Below are positions 1-7,873 of a stretch of 32,721 nt of DNA, piece by piece. The position numbers and the translations under genes are program-made. The stretch is from SAR324 cluster bacterium (GTDB lineage: Bacteria; SAR324; NAC60-12). The stretch lies in contig JADFZZ010000046.1 in NCBI GenBank assembly GCA_015232315.1, positions 1 to 32,721 of the forward strand. Direction: 5' to 3'. Positions within the stretch are counted from its first letter, which is position 1. The number at the start of each line of letters is the position of its first letter. The notes under the pieces are model-generated. The model did not search any database, was not told the origin of the DNA, and saw only the letters and a program-made list of their open reading frames with translations.

Positions 1-1
1 C

Positions 2-136
2 GAACATCAGTTACGGCAATATCTGGCGGAGGATCGCCTGAAACAGTATCCACCCCATGTGAAATTCACCGGCATCATCCTGATCTATCACGGTTGGGAA
101 CTGGTTTATCGGGGGGCGGTTACGAGCGGTCAATAG
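2..136 (+). CDS. C-terminal end of an unidentified protein (5' part outside window)
   Basis: An open frame enters from the left edge and ends at a TAG after 44 residues. The peptide ends with a hydrophobic beta-strand-like stretch (KFTGIILIYHGWELVYRGAV) followed by a short polar tail. The style resembles the C-terminal end of AAA-ATPase/PD-(D/E)XK nuclease-like proteins, but this is only an impression and no motif proves it. A hairpin and T-run follow the stop, which supports a real gene end here. The start, length and function cannot be seen from this window. Confidence 0.5.
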   Translation, partial: EHQLRQYLAEDRLKQYPPHVKFTGIILIYHGWELVYRGAVTSGQ

Positions 137-171
137 CACTCGGTGTTTAGATTTCAGTGCTTTCTGTTTTT
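135..171 (+). terminator. Possible intrinsic terminator after the truncated first gene
   Basis: AGCACT pairs with AGTGCT across a 15-nt loop, and a seven-T run follows within a few bases. The stem begins at the stop codon of the truncated upstream frame. The stem is short and the loop large, so strength is uncertain. Confidence 0.4.
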
Positions 172-292
172 TTCAACCAGCTTCATGAATAAGTTCCTCC
201 ACCAATTTTCCACTATGGTTTTTTTTCAAGAGTTGTTATAGTTTTGGAACTCCCTGTATTTGTAAAGAATGATCCTCAACCGTGTCCAGACT

Positions 293-1198
293 ATGAAACT
301 CAAGCACCATATTGATCCAACTATTGACTGCGTGTTTAAGGCAATTTTGGGAGATCCAAAACATCAGAATATACTTACCCACTTCCTCAACAGCATTCTC
401 AAACCGCAATCGCCTCTCCATAGTGTGGAAATCCTGAATCCCTATAACGATAAAGAGTTTGTCGGAGATAAACAGACCATTGTGGATGTCAAGGCACGCG
501 ATGAAGACGGCAAAACCTATCAGATTGAAATTCAATTGACCCTCTCTCCAGCCTTGTCAGCACGGATTCTTTACAACTGGAGTGTTCTCTACAAATCCCT
601 GATCCACAGCGGGGAGGATTTCCCACAACTCAAACCTGTGATTTCCATCTGGTTGTTAACCAGTTCCCTGCTTGAAAATTCTACTGAATTCCATCATCAT
701 TTTGAATTATGGGATGTCAAGCATCAACTTCGTCTTATTGATCATTGTTCTATCCATCTGATCGAACTTTCCAAATGGAAAAACACAATCACGCTCCCAT
801 TGGATGCGGAACAGGCATGGTTGTATTTTTTTGATTCCGCTAAAAACTGGGATGAATTGCCTCCTGAATTACAAAACATCGATGCACTGAGGTCTGCTAT
901 GGAAGTATTACAACGATTTTCGGAACAGGAACGGGATTATTTGCTCTACGAAGCACGCCTTGACGCAATAAGAGATGAACGTGCCCGTAACAAGCTTTAT
1001 GAAACGACCGCGAAACAACTGGCAGAAGCCCTTCAACGGGAGACCCTGGCTCATGAGCGAGAAGCTCTGGCTCAAAAACGAGAAGAAGAAGCTCAAAAAC
1101 GAGAAGAAGAAGCTCAAAAACGAGAAGAAGAAGAACGAAAACAAAAAGAGCACTTCCTGGAACTTCTCAAAAAAGCAGGCATTGATCCCACACAATAA
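293..1198 (+). CDS. Rpn family (PD-(D/E)XK) recombination-promoting nuclease / putative transposase
   Basis: The N-terminus (LKHHIDPTIDCVFKAILGDP, then LTHFLNSIL) matches the pattern of Rpn/transposase-31-type proteins, which have a PD-(D/E)XK nuclease fold and are tied to DNA cleavage and RecA-independent recombination. The acidic residue of VDVKARDEDGKTYQIEIQ and the following Q-I-E-I-Q are the expected core nuclease elements (D...E-x-Q). The C-terminal ~60 residues are a charged helix with three exact AQKREEE heptads, then a terminal KKAGIDPTQ tail. I chose the ATG that puts the family-like start near the N-terminus. An in-frame ATG 24 bases upstream is equally possible, because neither has a strong ribosome-binding site. 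Members are usually multicopy and mobile-like; no transposon ends are seen here. Confidence 0.82.
   Translation: MKLKHHIDPTIDCVFKAILGDPKHQNILTHFLNSILKPQSPLHSVEILNPYNDKEFVGDKQTIVDVKARDEDGKTYQIEIQLTLSPALSARILYNWSVLYKSLIHSGEDFPQLKPVISIWLLTSSLLENSTEFHHHFELWDVKHQLRLIDHCSIHLIELSKWKNTITLPLDAEQAWLYFFDSAKNWDELPPELQNIDALRSAMEVLQRFSEQERDYLLYEARLDAIRDERARNKLYETTAKQLAEALQRETLAHEREALAQKREEEAQKREEEAQKREEEERKQKEHFLELLKKAGIDPTQ
1070..1132 (+). repeat. Three exact 21-bp tandem repeats inside the Rpn-family gene
   Basis: Three perfect head-to-tail 21-bp units, each encoding AQKREEE, with a partial unit on each side. They extend the charged coiled-coil at the end of the protein by whole heptads, so slippage would change helix length without breaking the frame. 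Confidence 0.95.
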
Positions 1199-1217
1199 GA
1201 GGTTTGGTGGTCAACTT

Positions 1218-2384
1218 TCAGAGTACCTTAGTTTTCATCGCTTTTTCAGGAAGGCTATTTTCCAGTTCCGCCATTGCCAGAATCATCCGTTTGACGCCAT
1301 CCATGGCAGACATCTCTTCCAGGGTCAGATAGGTCAGGCAGATAAAAAATCTGATATGCAGGTCATACCATGAGGAAAACAAAGGCTGAACCTGATCATA
1401 AAAACTTTGCAGATTGTGTGAGGCTGAAACAATCAATCCCTGCAAAATAGCAAACGCTGAATCAGACAAATCTCCCCGATAATTCGACAATCTGCCATTT
1501 TCCCGATACACAGGAAACTGATCCACTCCCATGAACCGTAAAAACCAGTCGGCTTTGTATTTGCCTGCATAGGCACAGATGCCCATGAAATCAGCAATCA
1601 ATTCATCCAGAATGTTGTTACGGGTGATGCCAAACAGACGTTTCAGAATATAATGGGCACACTCATGTTCCTGCCGGATCACAAACGATGCGACCTGCCA
1701 TTCATCATCGGTAAACCCCATTTCACGGGAAGGCACATTGCTGTAACTCCCGAAGGTGCATATCACCAAACTGTCCTGATACAGGCTTTTTTCTGCGGCA
1801 ATCGCATTGAACACTGGCCCTTGTCCGTTCCAGTTCTGTTGGGCCTGGTGTTCGGCTTTATGAAAACGGTCCCAGTTGTTATAGCCTGAAACCATGAACG
1901 CATTGAGCGACAGTGGAATGGAAACCGGTTCGTTTTTCATGGCCAGCGACTGTATCAGCGTTTCAAAATCCGCACGGTCCTCTGTGATTAAAAACGGGAT
2001 TTTGCCTGCCAGACTCTGGCAGAGCAGAACATTCAGCTTTTCAGGTGATTTTAACCGGGGAGAGGGCGTGTCCAGCGGCGGAGGCAAGCCTTTACGCACA
2101 CGGGCTGTGTAGTCTGATGTCATGCTGATGCCCGGTTGAACCGGGAATTGCAATTCGACCAGTTTTTTTTGAAGCATGTTGAATGCACCCTGCTGTTCTG
2201 CTTCATGGATATAATGTTTCCAGTCTGTCACAAACAGTTCATCTTCCAGTGGAAACCGCAGATATTCAAGAACGGGTTGCTGATGCCGAAAATAATTGGT
2301 GTTGTATGCCAGCAACTCCTCGATGTCAGAGGGACAAGCTCCAGCTTTTTTCAGAATTTCGGCACGTTCTTCACGGGTAATCAT
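1218..2384 (-). CDS. Unrecognised protein with HExxH...E zinc-metallopeptidase-like signature
   Basis: A 388-residue soluble protein with no signal peptide or membrane segment. I do not recognise the family with certainty. The clearest signal is QEHECAHYILKRLFG followed by DELIADFMG: H240-E241-x-x-H244 and, 17 residues later, E261 in an ELIAD context. This is the arrangement of gluzincin-like zinc peptidases (two His and one Glu as ligands, the HExxH Glu as base). The N-terminal ~30 residues (TREERAEILKKAGA, then DIEELLAYN) look like a short helical domain. The ATG used here lies 10 bases after the stop of the upstream lipoprotein gene, which suggests co-transcription. A TTG 33 bases further upstream, overlapping that gene, is an alternative start. 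Peptidase activity is inference; the motif could also be a structural zinc site. Confidence 0.75.
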   Translation of the reverse strand: MITREERAEILKKAGACPSDIEELLAYNTNYFRHQQPVLEYLRFPLEDELFVTDWKHYIHEAEQQGAFNMLQKKLVELQFPVQPGISMTSDYTARVRKGLPPPLDTPSPRLKSPEKLNVLLCQSLAGKIPFLITEDRADFETLIQSLAMKNEPVSIPLSLNAFMVSGYNNWDRFHKAEHQAQQNWNGQGPVFNAIAAEKSLYQDSLVICTFGSYSNVPSREMGFTDDEWQVASFVIRQEHECAHYILKRLFGITRNNILDELIADFMGICAYAGKYKADWFLRFMGVDQFPVYRENGRLSNYRGDLSDSAFAILQGLIVSASHNLQSFYDQVQPLFSSWYDLHIRFFICLTYLTLEEMSAMDGVKRMILAMAELENSLPEKAMKTKVL

Positions 2385-2394
2385 GGTTTCATCG

Positions 2395-3537
2395 TCACAT
2401 TTCTCGAGAAAATTCAAACTGGCCTTTATTCATAATTTTGAACACCACGGGTTTTTCAGTCACATCGCCATTTTGATCAAATTTCTGTGGGCCCGTAACC
2501 CCCTTCCAGACTTCAGAGTTTTTCAACGCCTCTGCCAGTTTGTCCGGATCAGTCGTCTGTGCCTGTTCAATGGCGCCGGCCAACAGTTTGACCGCATCAT
2601 AACCCTGAGCGGCCCAGGCATCGGGAGGTTGTTTGTAGGTCTGAAAAAAAGCGCGGGTAAAAACATTGGATTCCGCCCGTGTGTTTTTATGATGAAAGGT
2701 AGTGGCAATCACAATATCGTTTCCTGCGTCACCGGTCAGGCGGGGCAACTCGGGCACATCGATAGAATTGCTGGCAATGATCGGAACCGTGATTCCGCTT
2801 TCACGAACCTGCCTGATGAACGTTGACGACTGGGGCATGGATCCGATCAACATGATCGCGTCAAAATCCCGTTCTTTCCATTGTGTCAGCACCCTGCGAA
2901 AATTGCGTTCGGTGACTTCATGGTAGGAAAGCCGATCCACAATAAAAACATCCCGTTCTTCAACCCGTCGTTCGAAACTGTTGGCCATTTTGCGGCCATA
3001 ATCGTTTTTAACATAATAAATGACCATTCGTTTGAATCCCTGTTCCTTGCAGTATTCCGCAAGCTTCAAACCAAATTCCTGATCATCCGGAATATTCCGG
3101 AACACATATTTGAATCCTTGTCTGGTCAATTGCGGGTCCGTGGAGGTTGGCGAAAGCATGAGTAATCCCGAAAATTCATAAATGGCGGAAGTGGCCATCG
3201 ACACATAGGAATCCACATGCCCGATGACAGCGACAATCTGATTGTTTTCAGCCAGGTCTTTGGCGATCAATCGTCCCCGATTGACAGAATGTTCATCATC
3301 TTTTTCCAGCATCCGGATCTTTTTTTCCAGCACCCCGCCTTTGGCATTGATTTCCTCAACAGCCATCATGATTCCTTCTTTGAGAAGGACCCCCTGAAAT
3401 TTCAAATCGGACCATGGACCAGCCATGCCAATCACAATTTCATCATCGCCACCCGAACCCCGATGCGGTTTTCCAAACCAGTCACAGGCGCTGGTCAGCC
3501 ATAGAATCATCAAAAGAAATATGTGAAGTCGCCGCAT
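2395..3537 (-). CDS. Lipoprotein ABC-type substrate-binding protein, branched-chain amino acid (LivJ-like) family
   Basis: A 380-residue type-1 periplasmic binding protein. It starts with a lipoprotein signal (MRRLHIFLLMILWLTSAC, Cys18). The lipobox has Thr rather than Leu at -3, which is less typical. After a Gly-rich linker comes the usual family opening (IVIGMAGPWSDLKFQGVLLK, then VEEINAKGGVLEKKI), followed by IAVIGH-like and MLSPTSTDPQLT strands of the Leu/Ile/Val-binding fold. The chosen ATG has AAGGA four bases upstream; a start 27 bases earlier would spoil the signal peptide. No LivHMGF permease genes are nearby. The gene instead follows an NHLM-type exporter and precedes the HExxH protein, so it may be a sensor or accessory binding protein rather than part of an importer. 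The ligand is unknown. Confidence 0.88.
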   Translation of the reverse strand: MRRLHIFLLMILWLTSACDWFGKPHRGSGGDDEIVIGMAGPWSDLKFQGVLLKEGIMMAVEEINAKGGVLEKKIRMLEKDDEHSVNRGRLIAKDLAENNQIVAVIGHVDSYVSMATSAIYEFSGLLMLSPTSTDPQLTRQGFKYVFRNIPDDQEFGLKLAEYCKEQGFKRMVIYYVKNDYGRKMANSFERRVEERDVFIVDRLSYHEVTERNFRRVLTQWKERDFDAIMLIGSMPQSSTFIRQVRESGITVPIIASNSIDVPELPRLTGDAGNDIVIATTFHHKNTRAESNVFTRAFFQTYKQPPDAWAAQGYDAVKLLAGAIEQAQTTDPDKLAEALKNSEVWKGVTGPQKFDQNGDVTEKPVVFKIMNKGQFEFSREM

Positions 3538-3555
3538 AACATCCTTGTTTGGAAA

Positions 3556-3700
3556 TAAGGTCAAAAAAGGTTAAAAAAGGTTAAAGGTTGAAGGTTAAAG
3601 GTTAAAGGTTGAAGGTTAAAGGTTAAAGGTCCCTTTTCCCTTTTCCCTTTAACCTTTAACCTTGTTCCCTTTTCCCTTGTTCCTTTAACCTTTTTAAACC
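3556..3700. repeat. Heptad-type tandem repeat forming a long inverted repeat between transporter and lipoprotein genes
   Basis: The left half is a run of imperfect AAGGTTA/AAGGTTG heptads. The right half is a run of CCCTTTT and CCTTTAA units, roughly its complement. The outer ends are a 19-bp inverted repeat with one mismatch (3569-3587 against 3682-3700). The right terminal repeat contains the TAA stop of the ABC transporter. As RNA it could fold into a long hairpin, so it may act as a processing site or terminator between the two genes. Confidence 0.85.
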
Positions 3701-6585
3701 ATCTGTCGTTTAACCAGATCAGCGAATAAGCCTTCCTGATCCAGCAGTTCCTGATAGGTACCTCTTTGTGCGATCTTTCCGCCCTGAAACACATAAATCC
3801 GGTCTGCGTTCATGATCGTGCTGAGTCGGTGGGCGATGATCACACGGGTGATTTTGAGTTTTTCCAGATTTTGGGTGACGATGGACTGGGTTCGGTTATC
3901 CAACGCACTGGTTGCCTCATCAAAAAACAGAATCTTGGGTTTGTGTACCAGGCCTCTCGCAATCAATAACCGTTGTCGCTGTCCGCCGGAAAGCGTGGTT
4001 CCACCTTCACTCACAATGGTGTGAATTCCCATTGGCATTTGTTTGATATCCTCGTCAAAGCCAGCCATTCGGGCGGCTTCCAGCGCATCATCGAGCGAGG
4101 CCCCCGAAGCACCGACGATGTTGCTGTAAATATCACCGGCCATCAGTTTTCCATGTTGCAGCACAACCCCCAATTGCCGGCGGAGTGCCTGCATATCCAG
4201 TGTTGCCAGATCATGATTGTCATAATAAATCGATCCTGATTCCGGAAGTTCAAATCCGAGCATGAGTCGAAGCAAGGAAGATTTTCCGGATCCTGAAGGA
4301 CCAACAAACGCCACAAACTCGCCGGGTTTGATCGTCAGCGAAATATCACGCAGAATAAACGTTCCGGTGGCATTGTAACGGAAAGAAATGTGATTGATCT
4401 CAATATCTCCCGTCAACTCTCCCGGATCCCCTTTATCCATATTGACCTCCGGCAGGGTTTCCAGAATCGGCCGGGACCGTTCATACATCGGCACAATACT
4501 GAGGATGGAAATGATCGCGCCCGCCATGGAAAGCACAGCCCCCTGAAAACTGCCGAACGCAGCGTTGAACGCCAGAAAATGCCCTGTGGACAAGGGATCT
4601 TGCCGTGCGGCAGAACTCAATACGGCAAAAATTGTCATTGAGGAAAGCATTGGAAAGGTTTCATTGAAAATTGAGAATCCATGGGTGATCAAACCAGATT
4701 GAAAAGCCAGTTTTTTCTGATGAACAAATTCACGGGACCATGCGGCAAACGCATAGTCTTCAGCCCCGGCAACCCGGATTTTGGAAACGCTGGAAATGAA
4801 TTGCAGCAACATTCCTGTGATTTTTCCGCGCTGATTGAGTAAAAAACGTTGAAACCGAATCTGTAAAGCGCCCACGACAACGGTGACAACCACCATGATG
4901 CTGACCAGCAAACTGGCGATCCAGGCCAAGGTCGCGTCATAGTAAAACAGCAGGGTGAAGTTGAAAATTCCGAAAACTCCGCCGAGGATTGAAGAAAACA
5001 CCGCTCCTGTCAGGGTTTGCTGAATGGCAATGATGCCATTGGTACGGTCGCTTAAATCGCCAACTGAATATTTCCGGAAAAAGGACGAGGGCAAATTGAG
5101 CAAACGATCCCACACTGCCGACTGAACGGTATTCCCCATTTTTGCTTCCAGACGCAACATGCTCATGGAACGTGTGAGCCCAAACAGAAACAGGGCAAAG
5201 CCGCTGGCAAGCAACGCCATGCTGAGCTGAAACAACTGGTTTGTCTGCGCTCCCGGAATCACACTGTCGAAAATCATTCCGGTGACAATGGGCAGAACCA
5301 TGCCGAGCAACCCTCCGGCAAAGCCCATCATCAGGATCAGGAATAAATCCCGAAAAGAGCCATGCCGTCCAAATCTGAGAATTTTGAAAGCAGTCAGCAA
5401 TTCCTCAGGAAACGGTCTGTAAAACATGAACGCGAAGGGTGATAATTGATCCGCAATTTTTTTAGTCACAAAAACACGTTTGGATTTGGTCGGGTCATAC
5501 AGTTCATAGCCCAGTGCCAATGCCGGCAAGATGGCGACAGGCTGTTTCTGTTCGCCCCAATAACCCAGCAACGGACCATTGTCTTCCATCCACCATTTTC
5601 CTCTCAGCATGACGCGTCTTGTGCGAAATTTGGAGGCCTTGGCGACAATATCCAGCGGGTCACGCTTGAGCTGTTCATTTTTGGGAGTCTCAAAAGTGGA
5701 TGCCACCTGAATTCCCTGAAGCTTGCCAATTTCCTTGCAACACAGGACCAGCGCGTCTTTTTGGCTGTGCTTTTCTGAAAAAGGACGGGCCGTATCAGGA
5801 TTGATGAGGGAGATGACATTGGACAGCGATTTTTCAACAATCACCTGGTCTGCCCGCGATTTTTTCTTCAATCGTTCCGCTTCAAACCTGATGGACTTCC
5901 GCAGATTATAGCCGATGCAGGTCAGCATGAATTCATGGAAACCATCCATGCTTTTCCAAACCAGATCCTGTTGCACCAGGGCACGGGTGTCAATCGCGAC
6001 AGCCCGGCATTCCCCCAGCGATTTAATCCATGTGGAGGGCGCGATGGGAAACAAATGGCCCTGTGTGATTGCGGGAAGATCCTGATAGCCCATGATCTCA
6101 AACGCGCCTTCTCTGGGTTTGAGCCAGAGCACTTCTGCGGGAGAACTGAGAATAGTGTCGGAATACACCGAAAATTCAGTGTTTTTTTCAATCTTCATCG
6201 AAGCTTTGGGAGCTATCGCTTCGGCGATTCCCCGGGATAAACCATCCACCCAGAATTCGATCCAGTCCACCAGCCTTGAACTGGCTTCCTCTGTCTCTGC
6301 CAATTGACGGATCACAAAATCCTGCAACCGTAACAGGGATGTCCCGGGACGCCCCGCCACCAGCAGTCCATAATCATCAGCAATCTGGTATGATTTCAGA
6401 CCAAACAGCGCATTGTCTTCCTTGAGGCTGAATAAATAGGATCGTGCGCCAACCGGTTTCCCCTGTTCAATTTTGACAGCGAACAGATCCACCTGTCCGG
6501 ACTGAATCAGAAATACGCCATCATAAAGATTGAGCAGAAACGGCTTGCTCGCGTCAATCGGCATAAAATAATCAGCGTTGCTCAT
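3694..6585 (-). CDS. NHLM/NHLP-type ABC exporter, permease fused to ATP-binding domain
   Basis: A 963-residue protein. Residues 1-400 are a large cytoplasmic N-terminal region typical of the second transporter (the TIGR03797-like subunit) of nitrile-hydratase-leader microcin systems, replacing the C39 peptidase seen in the first. Residues ~412-700 form an ABC exporter membrane domain. Residues ~728-960 are the ATPase, with Walker A GPSGSGKS (762-769), signature LSGGQ (865-869), Walker B ILFFDE (885-890) and switch His919 in IIAHRLST. All ATPase motifs are intact. The family exports ribosomally made peptides with nitrile-hydratase-like leaders. No precursor peptide, C39-type partner, HlyD-like adaptor or modifying enzyme is visible in the window, so this copy is an orphan by local context. 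The lipoprotein binding protein and the HExxH protein lie downstream on the same strand. The stop codon lies inside the neighbouring repeat element. Confidence 0.88.
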   Translation of the reverse strand: MSNADYFMPIDASKPFLLNLYDGVFLIQSGQVDLFAVKIEQGKPVGARSYLFSLKEDNALFGLKSYQIADDYGLLVAGRPGTSLLRLQDFVIRQLAETEEASSRLVDWIEFWVDGLSRGIAEAIAPKASMKIEKNTEFSVYSDTILSSPAEVLWLKPREGAFEIMGYQDLPAITQGHLFPIAPSTWIKSLGECRAVAIDTRALVQQDLVWKSMDGFHEFMLTCIGYNLRKSIRFEAERLKKKSRADQVIVEKSLSNVISLINPDTARPFSEKHSQKDALVLCCKEIGKLQGIQVASTFETPKNEQLKRDPLDIVAKASKFRTRRVMLRGKWWMEDNGPLLGYWGEQKQPVAILPALALGYELYDPTKSKRVFVTKKIADQLSPFAFMFYRPFPEELLTAFKILRFGRHGSFRDLFLILMMGFAGGLLGMVLPIVTGMIFDSVIPGAQTNQLFQLSMALLASGFALFLFGLTRSMSMLRLEAKMGNTVQSAVWDRLLNLPSSFFRKYSVGDLSDRTNGIIAIQQTLTGAVFSSILGGVFGIFNFTLLFYYDATLAWIASLLVSIMVVVTVVVGALQIRFQRFLLNQRGKITGMLLQFISSVSKIRVAGAEDYAFAAWSREFVHQKKLAFQSGLITHGFSIFNETFPMLSSMTIFAVLSSAARQDPLSTGHFLAFNAAFGSFQGAVLSMAGAIISILSIVPMYERSRPILETLPEVNMDKGDPGELTGDIEINHISFRYNATGTFILRDISLTIKPGEFVAFVGPSGSGKSSLLRLMLGFELPESGSIYYDNHDLATLDMQALRRQLGVVLQHGKLMAGDIYSNIVGASGASLDDALEAARMAGFDEDIKQMPMGIHTIVSEGGTTLSGGQRQRLLIARGLVHKPKILFFDEATSALDNRTQSIVTQNLEKLKITRVIIAHRLSTIMNADRIYVFQGGKIAQRGTYQELLDQEGLFADLVKRQMV

Positions 6586-6637
6586 GGGCTCCTTTTATGG
6601 CAAATTCTCAAGGGTCATGCTCTCGAATTGTAACAGG

Positions 6638-6802
6638 TATATCAATGTGATCAACTTAAGCATACAGAATGTTACTGTGAATCAATTCCCCCTTGGTTTA
6701 AGGGGGTTAGGGGGATGTAATTCTGAGGGTTAAATCCCCCAACCCCCTTTGAAAAGGGGGATTTTCTCACAGGTAAGTCATTAAGTTGATGACATTGGTA
6801 TA
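6638..6802. repeat. MITE-like interspersed repeat, family R1, copy 1
   Basis: The ends are inverted repeats (TATATCAATGTGATCAACTT... against ...TTAAGTTGATGACATTGGTA), with a 10-bp perfect core ATCAACTTAA/TTAAGTTGAT. Inside are two GC-rich arms built from CCCCCTTGG/AAGGGGG and AATCCCCC/GGGGGATT that can fold back. It sits between the divergent exporter and larE genes, ending about 57 bases before larE. No coding capacity. Related copies occur at about 17.5, 26.4 and 32.6 kb. Confidence 0.85.
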
Positions 6803-6859
6803 TTGTGGGGTTATGACAAATCAAGGTACCGGGTGTCAATCAGAAAAATCGGAGGTCGC

Positions 6860-7681
6860 ATGACAGCATCAGCTCTGTCTCTTGAATTACAAAATAAATA
6901 CAAACAATTAAAAGAAACACTGACCGAATATAATAAAGTGATTGTCGCGTTTTCGGGAGGTATCGATAGTTCCCTTCTGGCGTTTGTCTCGCATCAGGTT
7001 CTGGGCAATAACATGCTGGCGGTCACTTCCGGGTCAGCCAGTCTTAAACAGGCAGATCTGAAACTGACACGGTTGCTGGCACGAACATGGAACATGCCGC
7101 ACCGGGTGATTCAAACCTGTGAATTGCAAAATCCAAACTATGCGGCTAATCCTGTCAACCGCTGTTATTTCTGCAAAACGGAGCTGTATCAGCAATTATC
7201 CGCAATCGCTCAAAATGAAGGCTTTCAGTGGATTGTGAATGGAACCAACACGGACGATCTGGGTGATCATCGTCCCGGCCTGAAAGCGGCAGCGGACCAT
7301 CAGGTTCAGTCCCCCCTGGTCACCTGTGGATTCAGCAAACAGGATATCCGGGCACTGGCATTGTTTCTGGAACTTCCCAATGCGGAAAAACCTCAGGCCG
7401 CCTGCCTTTCAAGCCGTATCCCCTATGGTTCCGCTGTCACCGCTGAAGTGCTGTCCCAAATTGAACGGGCGGAGACTGTTTTAGCTGAATTGGGATTTAC
7501 GCAGTTTCGAGTGAGGCATCATGCTGAAATCGCACGACTGGAATTGCTGGAAAGTGAAATGGAACGGGCACTGCGTCAGCATCAACTCATTCAGGAGCGG
7601 TTGAAACAATGCGGTTATACCTATGTGACCCTTGATCTGGGAGGCTTTCGTTCAGGGTCAATGAATGAATTCCTGCTGTAA
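6860..7681 (+). CDS. larE: LarE-family ATP-dependent sulfur transferase (PP-loop)
   Basis: A 273-residue protein, the usual LarE length. LarE adenylates the pyridinium-dicarboxylate precursor and inserts sulfur while the nickel-pincer nucleotide cofactor is made. The PP-loop is SGGIDSS (32-38). Family motifs follow: NRCYFCKTELY with a CxxC (Cys102, Cys105), GTNTDDLGDHRPG, ACLSSRIPYG with Cys182, and GGFRSGSMNE near the end. Known LarE proteins either give up a single Cys or, when three Cys are present as here, can hold an iron-sulfur cluster; the second mode is inferred for this protein. The ATG has GGAGG five bases upstream, which rules in favour of it over an upstream in-frame TTG. No larA, larB or larC is in the window, so the partner enzyme is unknown. 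Confidence 0.9.
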   Translation: MTASALSLELQNKYKQLKETLTEYNKVIVAFSGGIDSSLLAFVSHQVLGNNMLAVTSGSASLKQADLKLTRLLARTWNMPHRVIQTCELQNPNYAANPVNRCYFCKTELYQQLSAIAQNEGFQWIVNGTNTDDLGDHRPGLKAAADHQVQSPLVTCGFSKQDIRALALFLELPNAEKPQAACLSSRIPYGSAVTAEVLSQIERAETVLAELGFTQFRVRHHAEIARLELLESEMERALRQHQLIQERLKQCGYTYVTLDLGGFRSGSMNEFLL

Positions 7682-7716
7682 ATAATTTGGTGATGAAATC
7701 CTGTGGTCCGCCACGA

Positions 7717-7782
7717 TGTCATCCCCGTGAAAACGGGGATCCTGGAGTGCGCCGATGGATTCCGTGTCAAGCACGGAATGAC
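7717..7782. repeat. REP-like double-hairpin repeat after larE
   Basis: Two perfect stems lie inside an outer pairing. ATCCCCGT-gaaa-ACGGGGAT is at 7721-7740, ATTCCGTG/CACGGAAT is at 7759-7779, and TGTCAT/ATGACA closes the unit. The layout is that of widespread palindromic intergenic repeats. It may end larE transcription, although no T-run follows. Confidence 0.8.
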
Positions 7783-7873
7783 ACCGTGCGATGGCTTGAA
7801 TCGGTTGCCGTCACCAGAAAATTTACAGCAACAATGAATTTAAAAACCATGAATCTGGCTCATAGGCGACGGA

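Noticed and set aside
908-1195. Minus-strand frame rich in Phe/Ser (FSFLSFFFSFLS repeats)
   Set aside because: It is the reverse of the Lys/Glu-rich heptads of the Rpn gene. The repetition comes from the 21-bp units and no ribosome-binding site or homology supports it.
975-1373. Plus-strand 132-codon frame overlapping the Rpn gene end
   Set aside because: A frame-shifted reading of the same repeats that then runs antisense into the HExxH gene. No recognisable domain.
3561-3693. CRISPR-like array
   Set aside because: The AAGGTTA units are contiguous heptads without spacers and are followed by their complement, so they form an inverted tandem repeat.
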